From Kaistella faecalis (GTDB lineage: Bacteria > Bacteroidota > Bacteroidia > Flavobacteriales > Weeksellaceae), in assembly GCF_019195395.1 (NCBI RefSeq), contig NZ_CP078067.1, forward strand, positions 2,557,783-2,621,782: 64,000 nt of DNA. Direction: 5' to 3'. The translations under genes and the position numbers were made by a program. The notes below the pieces were generated by a model that worked only from the letters and a program-made list of their open reading frames with translations, did no database searches and had not been told where the DNA came from. Positions 39,021 through 47,151 of this stretch are shown piece by piece. How positions within the stretch are numbered: position 1 is the stretch's first letter; each line of letters starts with the position of its first letter.

Positions 39021-39060
39021 GCAGCAGAAACACCATCCGAGCAAGTAAAAACACACAGAT

Positions 39061-40155
39061 ATGAAAGTCACGCTAAGAGAAAGAAACCAGGGGGGAAAGA
39101 CAAGCCTCTATTTGGACTTCTACCATAAAGGTAAAAGAACCACAGAATACCTCAAGCTTTATCTGAATCCGAACGCTAAAACGAAGGAGGAAAAGGAAGT
39201 CAATAAAAAGACTTTACAGTTAGCGGAAACCGTAAGGGCGCAAAGACAGATAGAGATCCAGAACGGAGTTTATGGCTTTAAGGATCAGGAGAAGATGAAG
39301 GGAAGTCTGCTTTCCTATATTGAAGGACTTACGGAAAAACGTGCTGACAGTTCAGGGAACCATGGAAACTGGAAAAGCATGCTGAAGCATCTAAGAGCTT
39401 TTGCTAAGGATGATTTGTTGTTTTCTGATCTTGATCGCAAACTGGTGGAAGATTTCCGCGACTACCTGGCAACAGTGGAAACAAAGTCTGAAGGCGTGAA
39501 GCTTTCCCAAAACTCAAAATACTCTTATTTCAATAAATTTAGGGCAGCACTCAAGCAGGCTGTCAAAGATGGAATACTCATGAGTAACCCTGCTGACACG
39601 GTGAGTGGTTTCAAACAGGACGAACCTCAACGCGAATACCTGTCTCTGGAAGAATTGCAGCAGGCAGCAAAAGCGGAGTGTGAGATTCCCATGATGAAAA
39701 CAGCATTTATCTTTTCTGCATTGACCGGCTTACGGTGGTCAGACATCAATAAATTACTGTGGTCCGAAGTTCAGCATTCAAAAGATATGGGGTACCACAT
39801 CCGGTTTCGCCAGCAGAAGACCAAAGGAGCCGAAACACTGCCAATCTCAGAGCAGGCTTACGGTTTGTTGGGTGAGCGGGATAAACCCGAAGAGCGAGTC
39901 TTTAAAGGACTTAAATACTCCGCCTGGCATAACCTTAAACTTCAGCAGTGGATGATGAAAGCAGGAATCTCCAAGACCATTACTTTTCACTGCGCACGGC
40001 ACACCTATGCAACGCTGCAGCTTTCAGCCGGAACCGACATTTACACGGTTTCAAAACTCCTGGGACACCGGGAACTGAAAACCACCCAGATTTACGCAAA
40101 AGTAATAGACTCCAAGAAGAAGGAGGCAGCGAACAAAATAATTCTTGACCTATGA
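39061..40155 (+). CDS. Tyrosine-type site-specific recombinase (island integrase)
   Basis: Catalyses island integration and excision. 364 residues: arm-type N-terminal domain (RERNQGGKTSLYLDFYHKGKR), SAM-like core-binding domain (about 80-180), catalytic domain with Arg225 (LTGLRWSDI), His310/Arg313 (HCARHTYATL), His336 (LGHRELKTT) and nucleophile Tyr345 (QIYAKV). The complete catalytic set is present. Its place next to the mnmE 3' end fits that site being the target. Overlaps the next gene by 4 bp (ATGA), so the two are coupled. Confidence 0.95.
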   Translation: MKVTLRERNQGGKTSLYLDFYHKGKRTTEYLKLYLNPNAKTKEEKEVNKKTLQLAETVRAQRQIEIQNGVYGFKDQEKMKGSLLSYIEGLTEKRADSSGNHGNWKSMLKHLRAFAKDDLLFSDLDRKLVEDFRDYLATVETKSEGVKLSQNSKYSYFNKFRAALKQAVKDGILMSNPADTVSGFKQDEPQREYLSLEELQQAAKAECEIPMMKTAFIFSALTGLRWSDINKLLWSEVQHSKDMGYHIRFRQQKTKGAETLPISEQAYGLLGERDKPEERVFKGLKYSAWHNLKLQQWMMKAGISKTITFHCARHTYATLQLSAGTDIYTVSKLLGHRELKTTQIYAKVIDSKKKEAANKIILDL

Positions 40156-41168
40156 TGAACGGTACACCAATCCTGGACGAAATTCTGTACCGTGATCTCA
40201 GACCGTGGTTAGAAGAGAATGAATCCGATGAAAAATATTTCGCGCTGAATGCCAAATTAAAGGAGGTGGTTCCATCTTTTCATTTGCGTTATTCTATTGA
40301 TTTTCCTAGGCCTTATAACAACAAGACCAAATACTACTATAAACTTATTTCGAATGCCGCGTCAACCTATTCGGCTGAGATTATTGCACACATCCACGGT
40401 GATGAAGATGAAAGTGTTATTCTTTATCTGCTGAATAGCATACTGGAGAAAAAACTCAAAAACAGCATCCGTGATCTGGCCCGGATAATTAAGGATAAAG
40501 ATTTTTCTATGACCTATCTCGGCAAAAATTACATCCCGGCACCGGAAGAGGTCAATCATAAATCAGATACCTATATTATGCAGCTGCTGAAACTCGCGTA
40601 CATGAAGGTATTTCTGGAAGTGCAGGAAGAATTCAGACAATACCGCGATGATATTCTGATTCCCGCGGATTTCTATTCCCAGTTGCTGGATGAGCCAATT
40701 CCCGACCATATTCCAATTTCTACACTTCTGACCATTGAAGTTGATCCGCAGTCAAAAGTAATAGTAAAAAGCACTCAGCCTGAAATTAGAACTCCAGCAA
40801 AATCATTCCTGTATAAAAAATTAGCTACTGAAGGAGACAATTTGGATAATTTATGGGATAACCTCATCAAAAATGGATTTATAGCTGAAAATACTTCTAA
40901 AGTAAATTTTAAAAGAGCCTTCAGCGGAAAAACGGTAACTACCCCAATAGTGTGGATTGGCCTGCCGAGTGAGTTATCATACTTCATTAAATTGATTCAT
41001 AATGAACACCAACTGGTGGAGGATCTGAAACAGAAACAGTGGAAAGTTGTTCCCTTATGTTTTGTTGATAAGGAAAACAATTCCGATGCTTACAGGAACA
41101 TTAGAAAACTCCAGCGTCCTGAAACAAAAGGAGATTTACTCGACAGGGCGGTGGAACTCTTGTTTTAG
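40152..41168 (+). CDS. Unknown island protein, RteC-like C-terminus
   Basis: A 338-residue protein cotranslated with the integrase. The body is helical with no recognised motif (LLEENESD-type start, YIMQLLKLAYMKVFLEVQEEF). The C-terminal 80 residues (FKRAFSGKTVTTPIVWIG, ELSYFIKLIHNE, KQKQWKVVPLCFVDKENN) follow a pattern common in proteins encoded in Bacteroidota mobile elements, including RteC-like regulators. That suggests a regulatory or excision-accessory role, but this is an inference from form and position. A terminator follows at 41213. Confidence 0.6.
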   Translation: MMNGTPILDEILYRDLRPWLEENESDEKYFALNAKLKEVVPSFHLRYSIDFPRPYNNKTKYYYKLISNAASTYSAEIIAHIHGDEDESVILYLLNSILEKKLKNSIRDLARIIKDKDFSMTYLGKNYIPAPEEVNHKSDTYIMQLLKLAYMKVFLEVQEEFRQYRDDILIPADFYSQLLDEPIPDHIPISTLLTIEVDPQSKVIVKSTQPEIRTPAKSFLYKKLATEGDNLDNLWDNLIKNGFIAENTSKVNFKRAFSGKTVTTPIVWIGLPSELSYFIKLIHNEHQLVEDLKQKQWKVVPLCFVDKENNSDAYRNIRKLQRPETKGDLLDRAVELLF

Positions 41169-41212
41169 CCGCTTTCCACTTTCCACCTTGGTTTTATTTT
41201 CTTTTTATTTTC

Positions 41213-41240
41213 CTCTGAAGACCCTTCAGGGGATTTTTAT
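41213..41240 (+). terminator. Probable terminator after the integrase unit
   Basis: CCTCTGAAG-ACC-CTTCAGGGG stem (one mismatch) followed by ATTTTTATTT. About 41261-41281 then holds three GCCACTT copies in tandem. Confidence 0.75.
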
Positions 41241-41397
41241 TTGCTTTTGTTCCGCACTCGCCACTTGCCACTTGCCACTCCACCAGGTGTTTTGTCCCGG
41301 TAAACCGCTCATTCACGCTCTAATTTTACTCCAGTAATCAACAAATGATTATGACTTTCGGCCGGAGGTCCTTTGTTAATTTTTAATACAGAAACAA

Positions 41398-41697
41398 ATG
41401 GATTTAATATTAGAACGCCTGGATGAGATTCAGAAAATGATAGAATCACAGGGCCTATATACAAGAGAAGTATTGAACTTCAACGAGACGTGCAAATACC
41501 TGGAACTTTCCCAGTCGCACCTCTATAAACTTACAAGCAATGGAACCATTCCATTCTACAAGCCAAACGGAAAGAAAATCTATTTCCGCAGAGCCGAACT
41601 CGATACCTGGTTGCTGCGCAACCGTACCGATTCCCAGGCAGAGATTGATCAGAGAGCAGCAGATTACATCATTAAAAAAGGAAGAATAAAGCTATGA
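41398..41697 (+). CDS. Excisionase-type helix-turn-helix protein 1
   Basis: A 99-residue DNA-binding protein of the HTH_17/MerR-like type: coil LERLDEIQKMIESQG, then winged HTH LNFNETCKYLELSQSHLYKLTSNGTIPFYKPNGKKIYFRR..., with the typical wing PNGKKIYF. Such pairs in Bacteroidota elements control excision or replication-gene expression. Overlaps the next gene by 4 bp. Start at 41398 supported by the AT-rich leader ending AATACAGAAACA. Confidence 0.87.
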   Translation: MDLILERLDEIQKMIESQGLYTREVLNFNETCKYLELSQSHLYKLTSNGTIPFYKPNGKKIYFRRAELDTWLLRNRTDSQAEIDQRAADYIIKKGRIKL

Positions 41698-41975
41698 ATA
41701 CTCAATTGGACCAGATAGCAGCAATGACACAAGATGTCAGAGAGATTAAAGCAGCATTGAACTTCATGATGAAATCTTCATTGAATCAGCTGAAGGAGGA
41801 ATGGATAGACGGGCAGGTGGTGATGCAGACCTTGCATATAAGTGTTCGCACCCTGCAGTCCCTTCGTGATAACGGAACCCTGCCTTTCAGCAGGATCAAC
41901 GGGAAGTTTTACTATAAAGTTTCCGACATCGAAGAGATGCTGGAAACAAATTACTCCAGAAACAAAAGAAAATAA
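41694..41975 (+). CDS. Excisionase-type helix-turn-helix protein 2
   Basis: 93 residues, a diverged paralogue of the preceding gene: coil AAMTQDVREIKAALNFMMKS, then VVMQTLHISVRTLQSLRDNG and the wing PFSRINGKFYYKVSDIEEML. Both copies in tandem are standard for the regulatory module of Bacteroidota integrative elements. Stop and next start are 1 bp apart, so it belongs to one transcript with the primase-like gene. Confidence 0.87.
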   Translation: MNTQLDQIAAMTQDVREIKAALNFMMKSSLNQLKEEWIDGQVVMQTLHISVRTLQSLRDNGTLPFSRINGKFYYKVSDIEEMLETNYSRNKRK

Positions 41976-41976
41976 C

Positions 41977-42939
41977 ATGCAGCCTACACAGAAAGCAATA
42001 TTAGATAAGACACACTATGGTCTCAATATCTACGCTTATGTTTTGCGCAGTTATTATCCGGGCGACACGGTCCTTTCCCTTTCGGGAAGGGACTGCAAAC
42101 CCACAAAAAATCCATTTAATGACGATAGGGAAACCTTGGTCATTAAAGTGGTGGATGGATGCGCACAGCATACAGATTCCGAAAATGCGGTTCCTCCTGG
42201 TGATGTTTTCGATTTTGCCGGATGGTACTTCAAACTCAGCGGTCAGGAATTGTTGGATAAAATTAACAGGGAAATGAACCTGCGGCTGGATGAAGAGAAA
42301 TCCTTCTACAAAAATAAAAAGAAGGTTGATGTTGCTCAGATAGTTGAGATTCCGGAAGTGGTTTCTCCCACGATCAGTTATTTCAGAAATCCCGTGAAAA
42401 ATACAGTTCCGTTAAAGGATATCTCACTACTTGAAGTCTATAATAAAATCAGAAGTGTTGAATTCAAACCTCAGACTGAATTTTTACGGGCCCTTGGTGA
42501 CAGGGAAGAAGCACGGAAATACAAAGCAGAAAACTTCCATTATGTAACCTTTTCAGGAGCATTTTCCAGAAGAAGCAATACAGATCTGAAGCAGCATTCG
42601 GGTTTGCTCTGTATAGATTTCGATCATCTGGAAAGTCTGGAAGAATTCAGAAAGAAATTGTTGGAGGATGAATACTTCGATACAGAACTGCTTTTCATTT
42701 CTCCTTCCGGTGATGGTCTGAAATGGATCATTGCGATAGACCTGCAGAAGGCAACGCATCAGGAATGGTTCCGGGCACTCTCCAATTACTTAAAGAAAAC
42801 CTATGGAGTAGAAACAGACCAATCCGGTAAGGATGTTTCTCGCGCATGTTTCCTTCCACACGACAGTGGGGCATACATCAATCCCAAATACTTAAACCAC
42901 CGGATAAAAAATAGTGAAAGCATTGAATCCGGTAATTAA
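41977..42939 (+). CDS. BT4734/BF3469-type primase-like protein
   Basis: A 320-residue replication protein from the ATG at 41977 (MQPTQKAILDKTHYGLNIY); the longer frame starts inside the previous gene. The C-terminal half has the BT4734-type N-terminal domain signature: FKPQTEFLRAL, YVTFSGAFSRRSN, HSGLLCIDFDHLES and LLFISPSGDGLKWII, with the acidic CIDFDHL as candidate catalytic site of an AEP-like primase. The N-terminal 130 residues contain an unrelated region (VLSLSGRDCKPTKNPFN, GDVFDFAGWYF), resembling CHC2/toprim-associated domains in look only. Acts with the DUF3987 protein downstream. Confidence 0.82.
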   Translation: MQPTQKAILDKTHYGLNIYAYVLRSYYPGDTVLSLSGRDCKPTKNPFNDDRETLVIKVVDGCAQHTDSENAVPPGDVFDFAGWYFKLSGQELLDKINREMNLRLDEEKSFYKNKKKVDVAQIVEIPEVVSPTISYFRNPVKNTVPLKDISLLEVYNKIRSVEFKPQTEFLRALGDREEARKYKAENFHYVTFSGAFSRRSNTDLKQHSGLLCIDFDHLESLEEFRKKLLEDEYFDTELLFISPSGDGLKWIIAIDLQKATHQEWFRALSNYLKKTYGVETDQSGKDVSRACFLPHDSGAYINPKYLNHRIKNSESIESGN

Positions 42940-42949
42940 ATGACAAGAC

Positions 42950-44773
42950 ATGAAACAGACAAAGAATATATTTAATCCAAAGGAATGGCTGAACAGTGAC
43001 ATTCCTGAACAGCAGACGACAATACATCAGCAATCCAAAACAGGATCAAAATTTGATGAGGTGGAGGAGTTGGTAAAAATGATTGAAGACAAAAGAACAG
43101 ATCTCACTTCCACTTATGAGGACTGGCGGAACATCGGTTTTGCCCTGGCTGAAGAATTTGGCGAGAATGGCAGGGATTTCTTCCTTCGCCTGGGCAGGTT
43201 CCATCCAAAATACAACGAAAGCGAAGCAAATAAACAGTTCAGCAGTTGCCTAAAATCGGGCGGAAGTGGCGTTTCACTGAAATCCCTTTTCTTTAGGGCA
43301 AAGAATGCCGGTATCAATATTTCCCTGAACAGAGTGGTTAAAGATTCCGCTAATGACCATAGCAGGAAAAATGGCGACATGAGCGGGGAGTTTACCGATG
43401 AGGTTGCAAAGTCCCTTCCGGTGCAGCTTCCAACTTTCCCCGAATCCTTGTTTCCGCAGCTTCCTGAATTCCTTAAAAAAGTGGTCGCGGTTTCCGCTTC
43501 AGATGAGGAACGGGATATACTACTGCTCGGCAGCATTACGGCAATAAGTGGATGCCTTCCGAAACTTTTCGGAATATACGACGGCAGGAAAGTACACCCC
43601 AATCTTTTCCTCTTTATCACCGCCCAGGCTTCAGCCGGAAAAGGTCGGCTCATTCACTGCAGGCAGTTGGTGAATCTAATCCATAAAGAATTACGGGATC
43701 AGGCAAAAATACTGAAGCAACGGTATGAAGTGGAAATGGCGCAGTACAATGCGGAGAAAGGAAAGAACGAGAATGCGGAGAAACCGGCAAAACCACCTGA
43801 AAGAATGCTCTTCATTCCGGCAAACAATTCCTCTACCGGTGCCTACCAGTTATTGGGAGATAGCGATGGAAGGGGGATCATATTTGAAACCGAAGGCGAT
43901 ACACTTGCTCAGGCCTTCAAAAGCGATTATGGCAATTACAGCGATGGATTCCGCAAGGCGTTTCACCACGAGACCATTTCCTATTACCGCCGCACAGACC
44001 GCGAGTATGTGGATATCGATAATCCATGTTTGTCCACAGTCTTGTCGGGAACGCCCCAGCAGATCGCGGCCCTGATTCCCAGTGCGGAAAATGGGTTGTT
44101 CTCCAGGTTTATGTTTTATTCGATGAATGTGCGCCCGGTCTGGAAGAATGTTTTTGAATCTGCTACCGACAATGGTTTGGAAGCTTACTTTGATGATTTG
44201 GGATTCGATTTCTACAACTTGTATGGAATGCTGCTGAAACAGCCGGAAATACAATTTACTTTAACCACAGAGCAACAGATCAGATTCAATCACGAGTTCA
44301 CCGAAATACAGAAAATGTACACCAGTCTGAAGGGTTTGGATTACATGGCATCCGTGCGCAGGTTAGGTCTCATAGCCTTCAGGATCTGCATGATACTTTC
44401 CGTATTGCGGATTATGGAAACCGGTGAGGTGCAGGAAAAGATGATATGCGGGGAAAAGGATTTCAACACAGCTTTGGCGTTGATAAAAGTGCTGGTAAAA
44501 CATTCCGCGAAGGTATTCAGTGACCTACCTCAGGAAACAAAAGCACCGAAGCGCATGAACCGGAAGGAAAGGTTCCTGGGTGACTTGCCCCGCAACTTCA
44601 GCAGACAGAAATATCTCGAAGTGGCAGCGCAGCATGGAATTCCCGGCAAAACCGCGGAAGGCTATATTGCTACATTTAAGAAAGACGGTTTACTTCATCA
44701 CGAGGGGCAGGATGATTATATAAATCTGACAGTTGAGGAAGTCAAGGAAAGCGAGGAAACTGGGGACGGTTAA
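42950..44773 (+). CDS. PriCT_2 / DUF3987 helicase-primase-like protein
   Basis: A 607-residue island replication protein. An N-terminal PriCT_2-like region (VKMIEDKRTDLTSTYEDWRNIGFAL ... GVSLKSLFFRAKNAGI; about 40-130) precedes a DUF3987 P-loop domain with Walker A TAQASAGKGRL (about 223-233), SSTGAYQLLGDSDGRGIIFETEGD, and STVLSGTPQQIAALIPSAENGLFSRF. The C-terminus has a winged-helix look (RQKYLEVAAQHGIPGKTAEGYI). With the preceding primase-like protein it should drive replication of the excised island. Confidence 0.88.
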   Translation: MKQTKNIFNPKEWLNSDIPEQQTTIHQQSKTGSKFDEVEELVKMIEDKRTDLTSTYEDWRNIGFALAEEFGENGRDFFLRLGRFHPKYNESEANKQFSSCLKSGGSGVSLKSLFFRAKNAGINISLNRVVKDSANDHSRKNGDMSGEFTDEVAKSLPVQLPTFPESLFPQLPEFLKKVVAVSASDEERDILLLGSITAISGCLPKLFGIYDGRKVHPNLFLFITAQASAGKGRLIHCRQLVNLIHKELRDQAKILKQRYEVEMAQYNAEKGKNENAEKPAKPPERMLFIPANNSSTGAYQLLGDSDGRGIIFETEGDTLAQAFKSDYGNYSDGFRKAFHHETISYYRRTDREYVDIDNPCLSTVLSGTPQQIAALIPSAENGLFSRFMFYSMNVRPVWKNVFESATDNGLEAYFDDLGFDFYNLYGMLLKQPEIQFTLTTEQQIRFNHEFTEIQKMYTSLKGLDYMASVRRLGLIAFRICMILSVLRIMETGEVQEKMICGEKDFNTALALIKVLVKHSAKVFSDLPQETKAPKRMNRKERFLGDLPRNFSRQKYLEVAAQHGIPGKTAEGYIATFKKDGLLHHEGQDDYINLTVEEVKESEETGDG

Positions 44774-44841
44774 TTCTCAGTTTCCTTTAAATCCTTAACT
44801 CCTTAAGCTAAAAAATATTCGTATAAAATCCTGAATTACTT

Positions 44842-44859
44842 TGTTCACTATAATGAACA
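44842..44859. promoter_or_regulatory. Inverted repeat TGTTCA-N6-TGAACA, candidate operator
   Basis: A perfect 6-bp inverted repeat lies 44 bp before the ATG of the first gene of the defence operon, inside its probable promoter region. It could be the target of the HTH fused to the methyltransferase, as control boxes are for restriction-modification regulators, but no test is possible here. Confidence 0.45.
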
Positions 44860-44903
44860 TACCGATATTTAATGTATATTTACGCTTATTAAAATTTAGC
44901 GTT

Positions 44904-45305
44904 ATGTTACCTAAAAAAGAAGGTCAGATCGTGAGATTCCATACTCCGCTGGCAGATGAAGACCCGGATCAGATTTATGTGGTGTTGGAATTAAAGGAAG
45001 ATCGAGAGAGGTCCAGGGCAGATATTCAGGCTCTGGGAACCGGATGGGAATTTCCTCCTATTAGTACCGTACTGCTTTCAGATCTGGAAGTCGTGGAAGT
45101 CGGAACTTCGGATTTGATTGGTCATCAGGTGACCATCAATAAACCGGATTACTCACAGATAGAAGGCAATGTAGTTAGTGTAAGCGAACAGAAGATTGAT
45201 TTGGATCTTTCAAAAGGGGTTAAGGGTGTAGAAACCAATGTCTGGCTAACTGTACTGGATAAAAATGGGGTAGAACACCGGGGGACACTGTATGTTACTC
45301 CTTAG
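44904..45305 (+). CDS. Unknown beta-rich protein, first gene of the defence operon
   Basis: 133 residues from the ATG at 44904 (MLPKKEGQIVRFHTPLADEDPDQIY). The annotated extension to 44841 is AT-rich leader. Alternating hydrophobic strands and Asp/Glu patches (VVLELKEDRERSR, IEGNVVSVSEQKIDLDL, VWLTVLDKNGVEHRGTLYV) suggest a small beta-barrel. Similar proteins of unknown role occur in Bacteroidota integrative elements. Ends 35 bp before the next small gene. I do not recognise a function. Confidence 0.55.
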   Translation: MLPKKEGQIVRFHTPLADEDPDQIYVVLELKEDRERSRADIQALGTGWEFPPISTVLLSDLEVVEVGTSDLIGHQVTINKPDYSQIEGNVVSVSEQKIDLDLSKGVKGVETNVWLTVLDKNGVEHRGTLYVTP

Positions 45306-45340
45306 TTTCTGCATGAATACAAACTTTAAATGAGGCAGTC

Positions 45341-45583
45341 ATGAATACATATCTAACTGAAAAAGAAAAACTGAACCATCCTTACTACAGGATCATGGAC
45401 CTGAAGGGTGAGGAATTATACGAAAAGCTCAATTCATGGTCCAGACTTGAACTGATAGACTGGCTGTGCTGGAACGACCGCAATGGGGTATATACCGATG
45501 AGGATTCCTTACGGGAATTTGGTAATGTACTGACAAAGGAGCGGGCAATTGAGATTATTACAGAAATGATTACGGAAAATTAG
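45341..45583 (+). CDS. Small acidic unknown protein upstream of the methyltransferase
   Basis: 80 residues, acidic: YLTEKEKLNHPYYRIMDLKGEELYEKLNSW, WLCWNDRNGVYTDEDSLREFG, KERAIEIITEMI. Predicted all-helical, no known motif. It ends 3 bp before the methyltransferase ATG and is probably cotranslated with it. A 10-bp direct repeat CATGAATACA spans its start (45312 and 45340). Role unknown, perhaps a restriction-modification accessory or an anti-restriction factor. Confidence 0.55.
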   Translation: MNTYLTEKEKLNHPYYRIMDLKGEELYEKLNSWSRLELIDWLCWNDRNGVYTDEDSLREFGNVLTKERAIEIITEMITEN

Positions 45584-45586
45584 AAA

Positions 45587-47149
45587 ATGACAGATAAAAA
45601 TAACGACTTACAGATAAATATAAAAGAAACTAATAACATAGAAAACCGTACAGAAATTGGTAAAACTATTCGCGAAATCAGAGAAAAAAGAGGATTAAGC
45701 CAGGAACAGTTAGCTGATAAAATGAATATCAGTCGGTCTACGATTTCCAAAATAGAAAGTGGCAAATTTAACTGTAGTATTGATTATCTTTCCAAATTTG
45801 CTACAACACTTGGTTTCGATCTAAAAATATCCGACCGTGCAACAGTTGATGTTACACCTATCAAACAGAATATTTCGATTGAGGAAGTTGATGATAAGAG
45901 GTATATGATTAGAATGTTCGAACCTGATGCAGAAACAGAAGCAATCATAACTCACTACTATCATAATAAAGATTCTGATTTAGGTGATGTTTATAGAAAA
46001 AATGCGGTTAAATACATTCAGAACATTTTACAAAATAAATGTCCTGAAGAGGACATTACCTATAAGATTGCAGAGGAGGCGTTGCAGTACGGCCTATTTG
46101 ATTATTTTCAAATACCCTTTCCTCCAGTAAATAATCCAACATTTACATTTATTGACTTGTTTGCGGGAATTGGCGGTTTTAGGCTGGCAAGTCAAAAACT
46201 CGGGGGAAAATGTGTCTATTCTAGTGAGTGGGATGCATTTTCTCAAAAAACATACAAAGCAAATTTTGGGGAGGTTCCGTTCGGTGATATAACTAAGCCC
46301 GAGATTAAAAATTACATTCCGGAGAATTATGATATTCTTTTTGCAGGCTTTCCCTGCCAACCTTTTAGTTATGCTGGTCTTTTAAAAGGCTTCGAAGAAA
46401 CTAGGGGAACTTTATTCTTTGATGTTTTGGAGATTTTAGAAAAAACTAAACCTAAAATGTTTTTACTAGAAAATGTAAAGGGCCTTGTTTCCCATGATAA
46501 GGGAAATACTTTAGAGGTCATTGAACATTCATTACGAAATTTAGGATACAACATAAAGTGGAAGATATTGAACAGTTATGATTTCGGGTTACCACAATAT
46601 CGCGAAAGATGGTACTGCGTAGGGTTTCAGGATGAAGTTAATTTTGAGTTTCCAGTGGGAGATTCTCGGGGTGCAAAGCTTAAAAATATTGTAGATGAAT
46701 CAGCACATGAGGATCCAAAATTAAAATTGACCGATTTTGAAATCGAAAGGATTAAGTTTCATTTTAATTCCGATGAAGAAAGGGTTAAACACGATAATTC
46801 TAAATATAACCCCAACACCAAGAAGGGTAAGCATGGCGTTTATTCATTTCAAAAGGCCGATGGTGCATTGCGTTTCCATATTGGTGATGTAGCAAAAACT
46901 CAAATTCAAGAAGCTTTTTATGCATGTTTAGATACTTATGCACCTACAATAATAGCTAATAGGGTACCCAAACTTTGGGATATTCAGCGTAAATTGTCTG
47001 TCAAAGAAGCACAAAGACTACAAGGTTATCCTGATGAATTTATTTTCCCCGTTTCTGATAACCAGGCATATAAGCAGTTAGGTAATTCGATTGCGGTACC
47101 GGTTGTACAAGCAGTAATAAACCAAATGTTAAAAACTATCAAACTATAA
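45587..47149 (+). CDS. C5 cytosine DNA methyltransferase fused to an Xre-type HTH
   Basis: A 520-residue type II methyltransferase making 5-methylcytosine, with a built-in regulator domain. The N-terminal HTH (about 25-80: IREIREKRGLSQEQLADKMNISRSTISKIESGK) precedes a spacer, then the methyltransferase from about 186: motif I DLFAGIGGFRL, motif IV with catalytic Cys257 (AGFPCQPFSYAG), motif VI ENVKGL (295-300), motif VIII QYRERWYCVG, motif X QLGNSIAVPVV. All are intact. The HTH probably represses its own operon, as known for several fused C5 methyltransferases. The recognition sequence is unknown; LlaJI relatives suggest but do not prove GACGC. AT-rich. Confidence 0.94.
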   Translation: MTDKNNDLQINIKETNNIENRTEIGKTIREIREKRGLSQEQLADKMNISRSTISKIESGKFNCSIDYLSKFATTLGFDLKISDRATVDVTPIKQNISIEEVDDKRYMIRMFEPDAETEAIITHYYHNKDSDLGDVYRKNAVKYIQNILQNKCPEEDITYKIAEEALQYGLFDYFQIPFPPVNNPTFTFIDLFAGIGGFRLASQKLGGKCVYSSEWDAFSQKTYKANFGEVPFGDITKPEIKNYIPENYDILFAGFPCQPFSYAGLLKGFEETRGTLFFDVLEILEKTKPKMFLLENVKGLVSHDKGNTLEVIEHSLRNLGYNIKWKILNSYDFGLPQYRERWYCVGFQDEVNFEFPVGDSRGAKLKNIVDESAHEDPKLKLTDFEIERIKFHFNSDEERVKHDNSKYNPNTKKGKHGVYSFQKADGALRFHIGDVAKTQIQEAFYACLDTYAPTIIANRVPKLWDIQRKLSVKEAQRLQGYPDEFIFPVSDNQAYKQLGNSIAVPVVQAVINQMLKTIKL

Positions 47150-47151
47150 TT

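Noticed and set aside
38877-39060. tRNA gene as integration target
   Set aside because: No cloverleaf-forming sequence seen; the target is the mnmE 3' end.
41261-41281. GCCACTT tandem triplet as an attachment site
   Set aside because: Only 7-bp units next to a terminator, no counterpart at the right end.
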